Shown in pieces: positions 1 through 11,800 of a DNA stretch of 64,000 bases. The notes beneath the pieces were generated by a model. That model was not told the origin of the DNA, did not search any database, and saw only the letters and a program-made list of their open reading frames with translations. The translations under genes and the position numbers were made by a program. Source of the stretch: Hypomyces perniciosus (Eukaryota; Ascomycota; Sordariomycetes; Hypocreales; Hypocreaceae); assembly GCA_008477525.1 (NCBI GenBank), contig SPDT01000008.1, positions 62,001 through 126,000 on the forward strand. The letters are read 5' to 3'. The first letter of the stretch is position 1. Each line of letters starts with the position of its first letter.

Positions 1-3000
1 TAGACTATAGAATTTATATAGAATTAAAAAGTAGGAGAAGATTAATATATAATCCTTTAATATAATAATATGACTTTAAATAGCTTAGAATTTATAATTA
101 GGATATTTAGGCCTAGAAGCGCTTAAAGCGCTTATAAAGAATGCAAGGAATATGTGTATTAAGGGAACTATATATATAGAATATAAGGTTTATGCTTTTA
201 TATATATGAAATAGGTTATCTTTTATAGACTGTTTAATAGATAAGTATTACGACTATTCTTTAAAGTATACTGGGATCTTTAAGACTATTTTAAGGGCTA
301 TAATAGGGATAACTGGCTTTTAATACTTAAAGAAGAATATACTACATAGCTATATATATACCTTTAATTAAATAAAAAAGAAGAAACTGTTTTTAATACT
401 CTTTTTAGCTTTATAAATATAGTAAAAATATAATATAATATCTCTATATACTTTTTTAGGCAAGATAATAAAAAAGCTATAATTGCAGTTAAGAGCTTGT
501 TATACTTTTAGATCTAGGCCAATATAAAGGGTATTATTTTAAAGCTTGCCTTTTCCTATATATATAAACTAAATAGCGCGTTAAAATAGGCAGGATAGGA
601 AGTTATAAATAAGTCGATTAAAATACTTAAAGCTATAGGTTATGTAACTAACTTATAGCTAAAGAGTGCAAAAGCTATAGTATATATTATTAATATAAGT
701 CCTATATATAGCTTTAATATAATATCACTTATCGATAAATTAAAGTAATAGTTCTGCGACTTTATACCCCTTTTAATAAAGGAGCCTTCCGCGGACCTAT
801 AGCTAGATTAAAGCGGTCTCTATATATATAGCTGCTGCGCCTATATATTTAATAAAGACTGCAAGGCTAGCCAGAAAAAGAGAGAATTTAAAACTAAGCC
901 TAAAGGGCTAATTAAATATTTTATTAGCTATACTATAAATAATATATATTATATTTAATTACCCTACTTAGTAAAGATTATTATTATAAAGAATATATAA
1001 TTTAATAAAACTAGCTTTTTTAATAGTAATAATAAAATTGCGGATAAGCTATCTATAGCTTAATTAAATAAGCTATTTAATAAAGTTAAAGAAAATAAAC
1101 TAGAATTTAAACTTTTCCCTATATATATTCCTGCAGTAAAAAATACCTTTATAGGTAATATAAAAAAAGAAAGTATACCTTTAAAGGTTATAGAGATATA
1201 AAGTATTAAAGACAGTTTAATAAACGCTTTAAATAAGCTACTAGTATACTTAAAAGGACCTTTTAGTCTTTAAATATTAAAGGCTACCTTAAAATAGTTA
1301 ATCTTTATAGATAATACTAGTGCATTAATAGGAACCTTAGGCAATATTTTAGTAAGTAATTTACCTTTTTCTGTAAAGAGGGATATAGCGGAAGAATAGC
1401 CTTGTATATAAAAGGTATATAACCTAATAGAGGAGGATAGTCTACTAAAGCTAAAAGCAGACCAGTATATAAAAGACTCGCTTACTTTTATAAAAGAAAA
1501 GCAGACTTTTAAGGAAATGCCAGCTAATAATCCTTTAAGCGGCAGAGCAGTAGCTGATATTTATAGGAGTTTAAGACTTTAAGGGAAGTAACCTGTAAGA
1601 AAAGCTAATAAATATCTCCTAATATATAAGATTAAAATATATATTTTAAGCACTGCTTTTAAAAATAATAAGCCTAGTATATACTTAATAATTACTAGGC
1701 TTTTTAGTTTACTGCTATATTAATTACTGCTTAATTAATAAAAGCTAATAAGTAATAAATTAAAGAGTGCAGAAATAATATTTACTATTTTTAATATAGC
1801 AATAAACTATAAATCTTCCTTTTAAAAAAATATAGCTTTTAATAAGCTAACTGTTTACTAGGAGGATTTAATAAAATTGCTAAAAGACTAGAAAGAGTTT
1901 ATAAAATACCTATTTAAAGATAAGTTTAAGTAAACTGCGCGTAATAAAATTAATTTTCTGCGTGTAAAAGGGACCTAGTAAGAGATACTATACTTAAAGG
2001 CAATAATAAAGCTACTATTAATGCATTAAGTTTTCACTTATAAATTTAATTAAAATAGAAATCTAGAATACTATTGTTGAAATAACAAGGTTATACTGAA
2101 CCTCATTTAAGTGCAGCTTCTAGGAAGGTGCACCCAACGCAGCAATAAGGAAACGACTGAGAGTCTAGTTAGGTTAACAATGGATGAACAATTGAATTGT
2201 AACTGAACTAATAGCTAGAAAGCTATAGAATATCTAGTGATGTGCGGCTGGTGTAGAAGTGATTGTATAAACAATAGCTTTGTCTTCTACAATAGTCCTC
2301 CGACCTAACAATAGGTGTGCGGTGGCAGAATTGGGTTCGTGGCCGTATTCCTATTTTCCGCAAAATTCATTTATATGTAAAATCGGTCAAATCGACTCAC
2401 GGCCATACAAACAGGAAACCATTTTAGTCAGATTTTTCACAATAGCCATTGTCGCCATTGTATTGAGTCTAGGGTAGGCAGGGTAGCTGGTCCTAGCTCA
2501 ATTGTTATCGTTAAAGATAACAGAAATTTCCTGACTTATACCGAAGTTCCTCCAGAACTCGGTCCTAGCGTCGGGCCTAATTCCGGGTCTAGCCAGAATA
2601 GGAAGGTTACCCAATTACACAGAAATCCTTGCTTTTTAGCCCTCCTTTTTAATAACTATAAAGCTTATTTTATAGTTTATAGGGATTTATAAAAGCACTT
2701 TATTATAAAGAATATATATACAGCTATATTAATAGTATATTCTTTCTATATACTTATTGCTTTTATAGTAAGATTTGACTTTAAGTTAAAGCAGTATAAT
2801 ATTAAAAACACATTTTTTAATGCTTTAAAGGATAAGAACTTGAAACTAGTTATATATAAGCTCCCTAAAGGTTTTAAATAGCCGAATGTCTATTTAAAGC
2901 TTACAAAAGCTTTATATAACTTAAAAGACTTACTAAAGCTATAGGTTAATAAACTAGTTTTAACTTTAAGGCAATAAAGGTTAATTTTAAACTTTAAAGA

Positions 3001-4060
3001 GCCCTGTCTTTTTTATAATAAAGCTTAGAAGATCTTTATTGTATTTTATATAAATAATATTTTAATGGTATATTATTATAATAATAAAGCTTTTTATATT
3101 AAGTTACTAAATGCTTTAAAAGTAAAATATAAGCTTTATAGTAAAGGAGATATATAATAGTTTTTAAGGATTAAAATTACCTATATTTATATAGAGTATA
3201 GGATATACTTTTCCTATAAAACCTATTTTAAGACAATTGCAAGACAATTTAGGCTTAATAAAGGAATATAGCTTCCTATAATTCTAATACTTATTATAGA
3301 GCTCTAGAAAAATAAATTATAAACTTTAAAAGTAACTATTAAAATATATTAAAAGAAAGTAGGATTAGTGCTTTATATAGCTATTATAATAAGGCCTAAT
3401 ATAGCTTATAGTGCCTTAGCTTTATTATGGTTTCTAATTAACCCCAGTAAAGAGTACTTTAAAGCAGTTAATTAATTAATCTACAATTTTTATATATAGT
3501 ATTTTTTAGCTTTTAATATAGAGGGCGTAAGTAAATATAAGTTTTAACTGCTTTAAATAACGCTTTTTTTTGCTAATAATATAAATATTTGGAAATTGTT
3601 TTAAAGGTATTTTATTATACTTTTCTCAGGCTTTATCCTATAGAATATAATACGCTAAAGCACTGTCAGTATATCTATAATAGAAGCTAAGCTGCTTGCC
3701 TTTACTTAAATAGCGAAAGAGGCTATAGGTTTATATTGCTTTTTTTTAAAAATAAAATTTAACCCTGGCGCTAATTAGAATATTAATTATAATAATTAAC
3801 TAACTATATGCCTTATAATTAGGGAGAGCATGCAAATTAATACTTGCCTATATTATATTAATATATAAAATATATAGCTTTGGCAGGAATACTAGAAAGG
3901 ATTATTTATAGTTTTTTATCTTTCCATTAACCTTATACCTACTAACAGGCTTACTAAAGCCTTACTACAGCAGCGCTTTAAAGACTTTAAAACACTATTA
4001 AACTTAGCAAATATACAGTTACTGGAATAGAATATATAAAAATACAGAAAACTAGTTAAT
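1..4060 (+). pseudogene. RIP-degraded copia pol: integrase, reverse transcriptase, RNase H
   Basis: Reading through the stops gives recognisable copia pol. About 640-1030 matches the integrase C-terminal region that ends in the copia landmark 'GCRAYVFNKDRKA', seen here as SCCAYIFNKDCKA. Positions 1850-2074 joined to 2660-3300 give the start of reverse transcriptase, including FDFKLKQYNIKNTFFNA (family: ..LKQYDVKNAFLNA), LTKALYNLKDLLKLQ and VFYINNILMVYY, in which the YVDD-type catalytic aspartates have become Asn. About 3670-3990 gives the RNase H region with EAKLLAFTQIAKEAIGLY. The reading frame is continuous across the solo LTR insertion if the LTR and one ACTAT are removed. The gene is dead. 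Confidence 0.8.
2075..2654 (+). mobile_element. 580-bp solo LTR (family A) with target duplication ACTAT
   Basis: It starts TGTTGAAATAACA and ends TTTTTAATA (TTTTTAACA in the sister copy). It is bracketed by the 5-bp direct repeat ACTAT at 2070-2074 and 2655-2659, and it splits the copia reverse transcriptase. An equally long copy in the other orientation lies at 8202-8781 and an older truncated copy at 54441. It keeps far more CA/TG than the pol around it, so it landed after that pol was RIPed, or is too short to be RIPed well. A 65-codon open frame inside (2280-2477) looks fortuitous. No internal region is attached. Confidence 0.9.
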
Positions 4061-4079
4061 TCTGGCCTATAGGCCATAT

Positions 4080-4438
4080 ACTATAAGGGGCGCATTCTAT
4101 TACCGCAACAACCATTCTCTAAAAGCTTTCCAGCCTTTACGCGCCTGCGCGCGAAAGGCGTTATTATTGTTATCGCTGCTGCCTGAGGCAGCAGCCTCTT
4201 TAAAGTAAACCGAGTTCTCCTCCTCTAACAGGTTAAATTAAAGGCGTAACGCCTTTTTACACCAGGTTGCCATTTAATTATATACGCTTATAAGCGTATA
4301 AAGAAAAGAGAGTATATTTACCCGGTTATCCTCTTTACTTACAGCTTAAAAAAGCCAGCACGTAATCGGTGCAACCACCGAATAACTGTAAAGTATATGA
4401 TTAGATAAAGCAATACAGGCAAATTAAGGAGGAGTTTA
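4080..4438. other. Palindrome-rich spacer between copia pol and antisense gene
   Basis: The base composition changes sharply near 4070 from RIPed AT-rich DNA to balanced DNA. The stretch holds several perfect inverted repeats: 4175-4195 (GCTGCTGCC/GGCAGCAGC arms), 4240-4256 (AAAGGCGT/ACGCCTTT) and 4281-4300 (a 20-bp perfect palindrome, TATACGCTTA/TAAGCGTATA). A GC-alternating stretch lies around 4139-4157. I see no gene. On the minus strand this is downstream of the AT-hook gene and could supply its 3' end or a hairpin. Confidence 0.6.
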
Positions 4439-5132
4439 CTAGGGGGTATATTGGTGATTACCACTAAAGTAAGCAGCGCACTGCCGAAAGCGGGCAACGG
4501 AAATATACTGGGAGAAGTCTCCTTTGCCGGCGATTGCCGACTTCAAGCAACCTTTATAAGGAGGGGATAACAGCACGGCAGCAGGGGCAGCGGCGGTGGC
4601 AGAGGCAGCAGCGATGGGGGCAGGGGCTGGGGCGGCAGTAGCACGGCGTGCATTAAGAGTTGCGTAAGCAAGAGCCGCAGTAACCGCAGGACGGACAAGG
4701 CCAAGGTCAACGGGGGCCGGACCAGCCGACGCAGGAGCAGGAGCCGGAGCAGGAGCCGGCGCAGGAGGAGGAGCCGGAGCAGGAGCCGGCGCAGGAGGAG
4801 GAGCCGGAGCAGGAGCCGGCGCAGGAGGAGGAGCCGGAGCAGGAGCCGGCGCAGGAGGAGGAGCCGGAGCAGGAGCCGGCGCAGGAGGAGGAGCCGGAGC
4901 AGGAGCCGGCGCAGGAGGAGGAGCCGGAGCAGGAGCCGGCGCAGGAGGAGGAGAAGGGGGCGTGGCCGCTCGGCCAGCCGAGCGACCAACGCCGCGACGA
5001 GCCACCTTCGGGGGGCGACCACGACTACGCTTCACCGACGAGGTATTCTTCTTCTGCGATTTCGCTGTTAGCTAACAAACACGCAGCGCGAAGGGAATCA
5101 GTCGGAAGCGTGATACTTACGGCAGGAGCCAT
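4439..5132 (-). CDS. AT-hook, Pro/Ala-decapeptide-repeat protein; two exons, antisense within copia
   Basis: The gene model is complement(join(4439..5053, 5121..5132)), 208 aa. Exon 1 encodes only MAPA. The 67-nt intron has a perfect GTAAGT donor, a TTAGCTAACAG branch region and a CGCAG acceptor, and splicing is in frame. The N-terminus is basic, with a consensus AT-hook core RGRP at residues 15-18 flanked by Lys/Arg. A second basic stretch follows (VARRGVGR). Then come seven perfect copies of a Pro/Ala decapeptide, an Ala-rich region, and a polar C-terminus with Cys and aromatic residues. The protein probably binds AT-rich DNA in the nucleus (inference). A CT-rich then CAACAT-rich leader precedes the ATG, as in fungal 5' UTRs. 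The gene lies between copia RNase H and the 3' LTR, on the strand opposite pol, and is not RIPed. I do not recognise a named orthologue. Confidence 0.65.
4741..4950. repeat. 30-bp minisatellite, seven perfect copies
   Basis: A 30-bp unit of GGAGCC, GGAGCA and GCAGGA blocks repeats seven times without a mismatch. On the minus strand each unit encodes ten residues made only of Pro and Ala. The copies are identical at third codon positions, which points to recent expansion or gene conversion. Confidence 0.97.
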
Positions 5133-5205
5133 GCTGCTGTTGCTGTTGATGTTGATGTTGATGTTGTTGTTGATGTTGATGATGATGATGTTGATGACTG
5201 AAGAA
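5133..5205 (-). repeat. Trinucleotide-rich leader (CAT/CAA) upstream of the AT-hook gene
   Basis: On the plus strand this is a run of TGT, TGC, TGATGT and GATGATG units. On the minus strand it reads as CATCAACAT and CAGCAGCAG directly before the ATG at 5132, preceded by a CTCTTCTTCTTC tract near 5200. Fungal 5' leaders often look like this, so it supports the start codon chosen. Confidence 0.6.
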
Positions 5206-5498
5206 GAAGAGCGAGGAATAGGGCCGGGGGCCAGCTAATATACCCATTCTAGCTGTTCAGGACCGATTCACCTGCTTGGGGAGCTTTATTGTTCAACTTC
5301 CTATTGTCACAGATCAACAATAGCTACAGCGCTTACATTCCTTTCACCTCTATAATAGAATATCGATACGTATTCACAACAAGGAGCTTCTAACTAAGCA
5401 AAAGAGGCTCTAGGAGCGCGGCCAGTCAGTCACAACACCATGGATATACTAGGATAGCAGTCAATAAAGCACTGGGAATAGACTCATTAACTGGGGGG

Positions 5499-5764
5499 TG
5501 TATTGGGTTGAGTAGGCCGGGGCCTTACCGCTTGCCGGCGCTAGGGAGCTCTTATCTGCTATGTAAGCAGATACAAGCTGACACACACACCGCGTAAGCG
5601 ATGTCAGACTATGCAGGCGCTTATAAAGCGCCTGCACACAGCTTCTTCTTTGTGTTAGCTATGTGTATATATAGCGAGGCCACTACGGCATATTCTCTTT
5701 CATAGAATCAAGCTTGGTTTCCCATCTCTTTATGCTCCACATAGCTGTGCCGCGCTCCGTCACA
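5499..5764 (+). mobile_element. Copia 3' LTR (266 bp), not RIPed
   Basis: It runs from TGTATTGGGTTGAG to CTCCGTCACA and is preceded by the polypurine run GGGGGG. A RIPed homologue of 264 bp lies at 59553-59816, where it is followed by copia gag/protease coding sequence. That identifies these repeats as the 3' and 5' LTRs of one family. Inside, a long inverted repeat (5612-5636) with arms TGCAGGCGCTT/AAGCGCCTGCA could form a hairpin. The LTR abuts the broken end of a gypsy LTR at 5765. Confidence 0.8.
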
Positions 5765-5829
5765 CCTTTCTATTAATATAAACCTATAAGCCTTAATTTA
5801 TCCTTCAAGAATTAACCTAGATTATTATA
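5765..5829 (+). repeat. 3' remnant of gypsy 5' LTR
   Basis: Its 65 bp align with 13750-13814: both run from CCTYTCTRTTAATATAAACC to the LTR end, with only transitions between them (CA-to-TA and TG-to-TA). The first 342 bp of the LTR are absent because copia was inserted at 5764/5765. Confidence 0.8.
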
Positions 5830-8800
5830 TATTAATGACTTTTATTTAAAAAGCTATTAAAAATCTTAAATAATATTGTAAGTATATTTACTGCAGTATC
5901 CTCTTTTAATAATCTTAATACTTTACCCTTTACTTTACCTTTTTATTAAAGATAAGACTATAATAGAGATAATAATATAAGTAGAAGTAAAGATAAAGAT
6001 AAAGTTAATAAAATAAAATAACTTTATATTTATATAAAGGAAGCCTTTTAATATATAGAAGTTAACTATATAGAATAAAGATAATATTATTAATACTTAA
6101 TTGCTAAAAATACTAAACTTCAGTAAATAATTTACTAATAGGAAGCAGCTATTATAAAATTATAAAACTAAATATTACCTGCACCTGCTTTAAACCTTAT
6201 ACTAAACCTTAAAGGGAATTAACCTTTAAAAGATATAAAAGAATTGCTTAAAATATAACCCTTTAAATACTTTAATGGAAATATTGTAATACTTTAACTA
6301 TTTTTTACTTAACTATATAACTATTTTATTTATTTTTTAACTAGCTTTAATATAGAAATTAATAAAGTTTTTTTAACTGCTAGATAACTTAAACGGAATA
6401 CTTTAAAATAGTTTAAACCTACTTAAAGGGATTTCTTTAATAATAAAGCTAATACTAATAAGTAAATATAAACTATATTTATTAGCTATAATTAATTAAA
6501 AAAAGAGTTAAAGAATATCTTTAATAATATAAATAAAAATATATTATAGAAAATAACTTTATAAACTTAATTTAAAAAAGAAAATACTTTAATTATATTA
6601 TATACTTTAAAAACTATACTTTTAAAGTTAAATAGGGAAACTCTGCTTTTATTAAATGTTTTTATAATAGATTTAAGCTAAAAGTTAAAAGGTAAGCCTA
6701 TAAGTTCCTTTATAATAAAGGCATTATTAAATTTATTAAAAAATATATAAATATAGATAATTTATTTTATAAACTTTATTTAAATATAAAGAAAGGATAA
6801 TAGTAATTTAAATAAGTTGATAAATATTAAAGATATATAAATTAAAGTAAAAAGCAATAAAAATATATTGCCAGCTTTAATAATAAAAGATTTAATTAAA
6901 TAAATTTAAATGCTATTTAAAAAGGAAAAGTAAAGGTTATTTATTATAACTGTAATAAACTAGGATACTTTCTAAAAGACTATAAAACTTTATAAAAGCT
7001 AAGAATTAATAAACCCTAGAAGCCTGCGCTGAAACTTAAATAATAGGTTAATATAGTTTTAAAGGCTATTGATTATATATTATTTAATTAGACTATATAC
7101 TATAATAATAACTGCTTTATTTATAAATCTAATAAAAATAAAAGCAGATAATACTTAAAATAACCTAGAAAAATATTTATAATAAATTAAAAGGGATACT
7201 AGTTAAGACCTGGATCTTTAACTCTTAAAGGCATTCTTAAAGAAAATAAAGTAAATAGGTATTTATTATACTTAGACAGTTTAATGGAATAAAACCTAGA
7301 CTTTAGTTATATAAAGTTAAATAGGGATAATAGTATTTTACATAAATAAATAATTGCTATAATCAATTATTAACGTTTTAACTAAATTATTACAGGCAAT
7401 AAAAGATAAATTAATAGTAGTAACTTTAACGAGAAAGATAAAAATAACCCTTTATAATATAGACTATTACTATATAGTGCTATACTTTCAGAAGTAGAAA
7501 ATATACTATTTATAAATAGTAACTTTAAAGGCAAACTAAATAAATATTACCTAAACCTAATTAAAAGAGTTACTATAGGTATATAGTAAAATAGGTTAAA
7601 CCTATACCTATATAAACAGCTCTACGCATAAAATAAAGCCAATAATAAAATAGCTGATATATATAAATAGTGTATCATCCTTTTCCTTCCTTCCTTCCCT
7701 TCTTCCCTCTTTATCTGCACTTTGCATATCAATAGCTGTTAAAGCTATTTTAGCTGCTTCAGCTATATAAATAGAGCCTGTATATTTCTATATATAAAGA
7801 TATTACGCCGCAAATAACCCTACTTATAAAGAATACTACACTATATCCTAAGTTACTTATATTATATATAAGTGTATAGTATACTTTTAAAAGACAGTAA
7901 AGTATAATATATACTTAATTAACATCCTGTTTTACCTTATAGAATAAGTATAGGATTATAATACTTTTAAGGAATAAATTATAACTATATAGTATTAAAA
8001 CCTTAAAATTATTATTATTAAATTAAATACCGAAACTTTAAAGGAATATTATTAGCTATAAAGACTTAAAAGGATACAAGTTTAAAGGATACTATATTTA
8101 CTGCTAAAAGAAATTAATAAAGTAGTATTTCTACTATAATAAAAGGTTTAAGTATAATCGATAATACTACTTAAAGTGCAATAGCTTAAAGTATATTATA
8201 TTGTTAAAAAGAAGGGCTAAAAAGCAAGGATTTCAGTGTAACTGGGTAACCTTCCTATTCTGGCTAGACCCGGAATTAGGCCCGACGCTAGGACCGAGTT
8301 CTGGAGGAACTTCGGTATAAGTCAGGAAATTTCTGTTATCTTCAACGATAACAATTGAGCTAGGACCAGCTATCCCGCCTACCCTAGACTCAATACAATG
8401 GCGACAATGGCTATTGTGAAAAATCTGACTAAAATGGTTTCCTGTTTATATAGCCGTGAGTCGATTTGGCCGATTTCCCATACAAATGAATTTTGCGGAA
8501 AATAGGAATGTGGCCACGAACCCAATTTTGCCGCTGCACGCCTATTATTAGGTCGGAGGACTATTGTAGAAGACAAAGCATTGTTCTACAATTACTTCTA
8601 CAAATAGCCGCACATACACTAGATATTCTATAGCTTTTCAGCTATTAGATTAGTTACAATTCAATTGTTCATCCATTATTAACCTAACTAGACTCTTAGT
8701 CGTTTCCTTATTGCTGCGTTATATGCAGCTTCCTAGAAGTCATATATAAATAAGGTTCAGTATAACCTTGTTATTTTAACATATATATAAGTGAAATAAG

Positions 8801-11800
8801 TTGCAGGATTAGTATTTATCATAAGCTAATAATACCCTATATTTATTACCGGACTATATATACTATTAAAAGGATAAATGCATTATTTATTTACAGGAAA
8901 AGCATTAAAAGTAGTAAATATAAAAGTATATAAGGTATAAACCTACTTTAAAGGATAAAGAGATTAATTAGATTATAAAGGAGCTGTATTAAAACTAGTT
9001 TAATGTTGTTATTTATAAAGGAACTGCTTATAATAAAAGAAAGTAGCATTTACTTTAAAGAACCTTAATTAACTGCAAAATTTATATAAAAAGAGAAAAA
9101 TTAAAAAATAACCGACATTACCTATAAAAGGGCTATAAAGCAATAATTAATAAATTATATCTTTTAAAATATTAAATAATAAAAGTAATAATAAAGATTT
9201 ACTATATTTTAAGTTAAAGATAATAGTTAAAGGATATCGGCTATATATATTAATAAATAGCAGAATAATAGGCAGTTTTATTGCACCTATAATCATAAAT
9301 CGCTTATAATTACTTTAAAAAAAGAAAACTAAACTATATTAACTTTATTAAGTAAAAAAAGGAGCTTTTATATATAATAATAGAGAGGTTAAGCAAAAGA
9401 TTAATTATCTTGAACTTAAAATCGCTAAATGCAAAAAAGTGGTTCTTTACAATATAGTAAATATTAATAGGTATAATATTATTCTCGGTTATCTTTAATT
9501 AAAATGTAATAAGCTTAATATTAACTAGGAAAAAGGCTAGCTTTATTAGTGTAATAGTAAAGTTTCTTTAGCGATTAAAACTATTAAAAAGGCTTTAACT
9601 GCAGGGCAGAAATTTTATATAAAACTCCTAAATATATTAAAAAAAGGAATTAAAAAAGTTACTTTTAATTTAATTATAGAAATAATCTATTTAAAAATAA
9701 GACTTAAATAAAGTAAAGGAAAACATAAACGAATCTAAAGAATGATTGCCTTTTTATAGAAAGCATTTAATAATATTAATAAAATATTTAAGATAAAAAG
9801 CCCTAAAACGGCAGTATTATTAAAATAGCTGCAGAATATCCTGAAAGAATACAAGAAGTATAATAAACTGTTTAAGGAAATACGTAATATAAAACTACTA
9901 GAATACAGTTAATCAGACTATATAATTAAGCTTAAAGATAATACAAGCATTACTTTCTATAAGATTTATAATTTAAATAAAAAAGAGCTTAAAAGCCTAT
10001 ATAATAATTTAGATAATATATTAGCTAAAGGGTATATTTAACCCTCTTTATTAAAAGTAGGCTATTTAGTTATATTTATATTAAAGGAAAGGGGTAAACT
10101 ATAATTAGTTATATATTATTAACAGCTTAATAAAGCTACTATTAAAGACAAAACTCTATTACCATTAATTATAAAATTATAAGATAAACTATATAGGAAA
10201 AAGTAGTTTATAGTGCTAAACCTTAAAGGCGCTTATAACCTTATTTAAATTAAAAAAAGATATAAATAAATAACTGCATTTTAAATTAAATATATCTAAT
10301 TTAAATACTTAATTATACTTTTCAGTTTTATTAACGCCTTAATAATATTCTAAAAGATAATTAATAATATATTAAAAGAATACTTTAATATCTTTCTAGT
10401 TATTTACTTAAATAATATCTTAAGCTTTTTAAATACCTTTAAAGAATATAAAGTATATATCTATAAAGTATTATAGATACTATAAAATATTAAACTATTT
10501 ATAAAACTAAAAAAATATAAATTTTATATATAGAAAATTACTTTCTTAAAGTATATTATTACCTTTAAAGAAATCTATATAGATTTATTAAAGGTATAAC
10601 CAATAAAAGACTAGCCTATACCTATAATAGTTAAAAAAGTTTAAAGCTTTTTAAAATTTATTAATTATTATTAACAATTTATTAAAAACTATAAAAATAT
10701 TATATAAACTTTCTATAAATTTACTAAAAAGAATTAAAAGTTTTTATAGGCATTAAATATATAGGATCCATTTAATAAACTTAAGTAGTTTAAAAAAACT
10801 TATATTTATTATATTTAATTTATTTAAAGAATTAAAAGTTGAAATAAACGCTTTTAATTTCACTATAAAAGTTTAATTTAATTAGAAAAATAAGAATAAT
10901 AAGCTATGCCTTATTACCCTTTACTTTAAAGCACTATACAGTATAAAATTAAACTACCTAATATGTAATAAAGAATTCCTCGCTATTATTCTTATATTTA
11001 AAGAATAGCGACACTACCTATTAAAAGGAATATATAAAGTTAAAGTATATATTAACTATAAAAATATTGCATATTTCGCAATAATTTAATAACTTTCTAA
11101 ACAATAGATCCGTTATATAAAATACTATTTAAAGTTTAACTATATCCTAATCTACTAAAAAAGATTTAAAAATAAATAAATAAATATATTTAATAGATAA
11201 ACTAATTATAATTAAAGAAAGATTAAATATATTAAATGGATTTTAAAATAAACCCTTAAAAGATATTATTAATAAATAGCACTTTAAACTATATATAAAG
11301 TATTTAGTAATAATACTATACTTTAATACATTAAAAAATATTATATTATCTAAAATAATAATAAATTCCTAAAAAATATAGAATTTAATCAAAAAAGAAC
11401 TTAATAATAAAATAAAAAGATTTAGATTTTATATAAACTCTAGAAAAATATAATTATAGAAGTTTATTAATACTTAATCTATAAATATAAAAGTATTTGC
11501 AAAACCTATAAATAAATATAAAATATAAAAGTATTTTAAATTTTAAAGGCTTAAAAAGATAATATAAAATATTATTTCTTGCTATATAATATATAAAACA
11601 GTTAAACCTTTAAAATATAAACTATATAGTAAACTCTAACCTTTACTAATACTAAAATAACTATAAAAGTTAATTTTATTAGACTTTATTATTAAACTAT
11701 TACTATTTATTAAACTAAAAATAAAAATTAAATATAATAGTCTTTTAATAATTATAGACTAATTTATTAAATACTTTTATTTTTTTTGATATAAAGAAGT

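Larger units (their letters stand above)
1..5764 (+). mobile_element. Ty1/copia retrotransposon, 3' part (5' end outside window)
   Basis: The sequence runs in copia order: integrase C-terminal half (about 1-1050), linker, reverse transcriptase (about 1850-3400, interrupted by a solo LTR at 2075-2654), RNase H (about 3640-4010), an extra non-retroviral segment (4080-5490), a G-rich polypurine tract (5493-5498) and a 3' LTR (5499-5764). Pol is full of TAA/TAG stops from C-to-T and G-to-A changes, as expected from RIP. The element is inserted in the 5' LTR of the gypsy element that starts at 5765. The 5' LTR, gag and protease lie left of the window. A second copy contributes its 5' part at 59553-61493. 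Confidence 0.85.

Noticed and set aside
2280..2477. 65-codon ORF, also present at 8379-8576
   Set aside because: It lies inside a solo LTR, is present only because the copies are related, and has no domain or codon signal.
4543..5022. 159-codon leucine/arginine-rich minus-strand frame
   Set aside because: It is the shifted-frame shadow of the Pro/Ala repeat gene (4439-5053). The low-complexity Leu-Arg pattern comes from the same 30-bp repeat, and there is no splice or start support.
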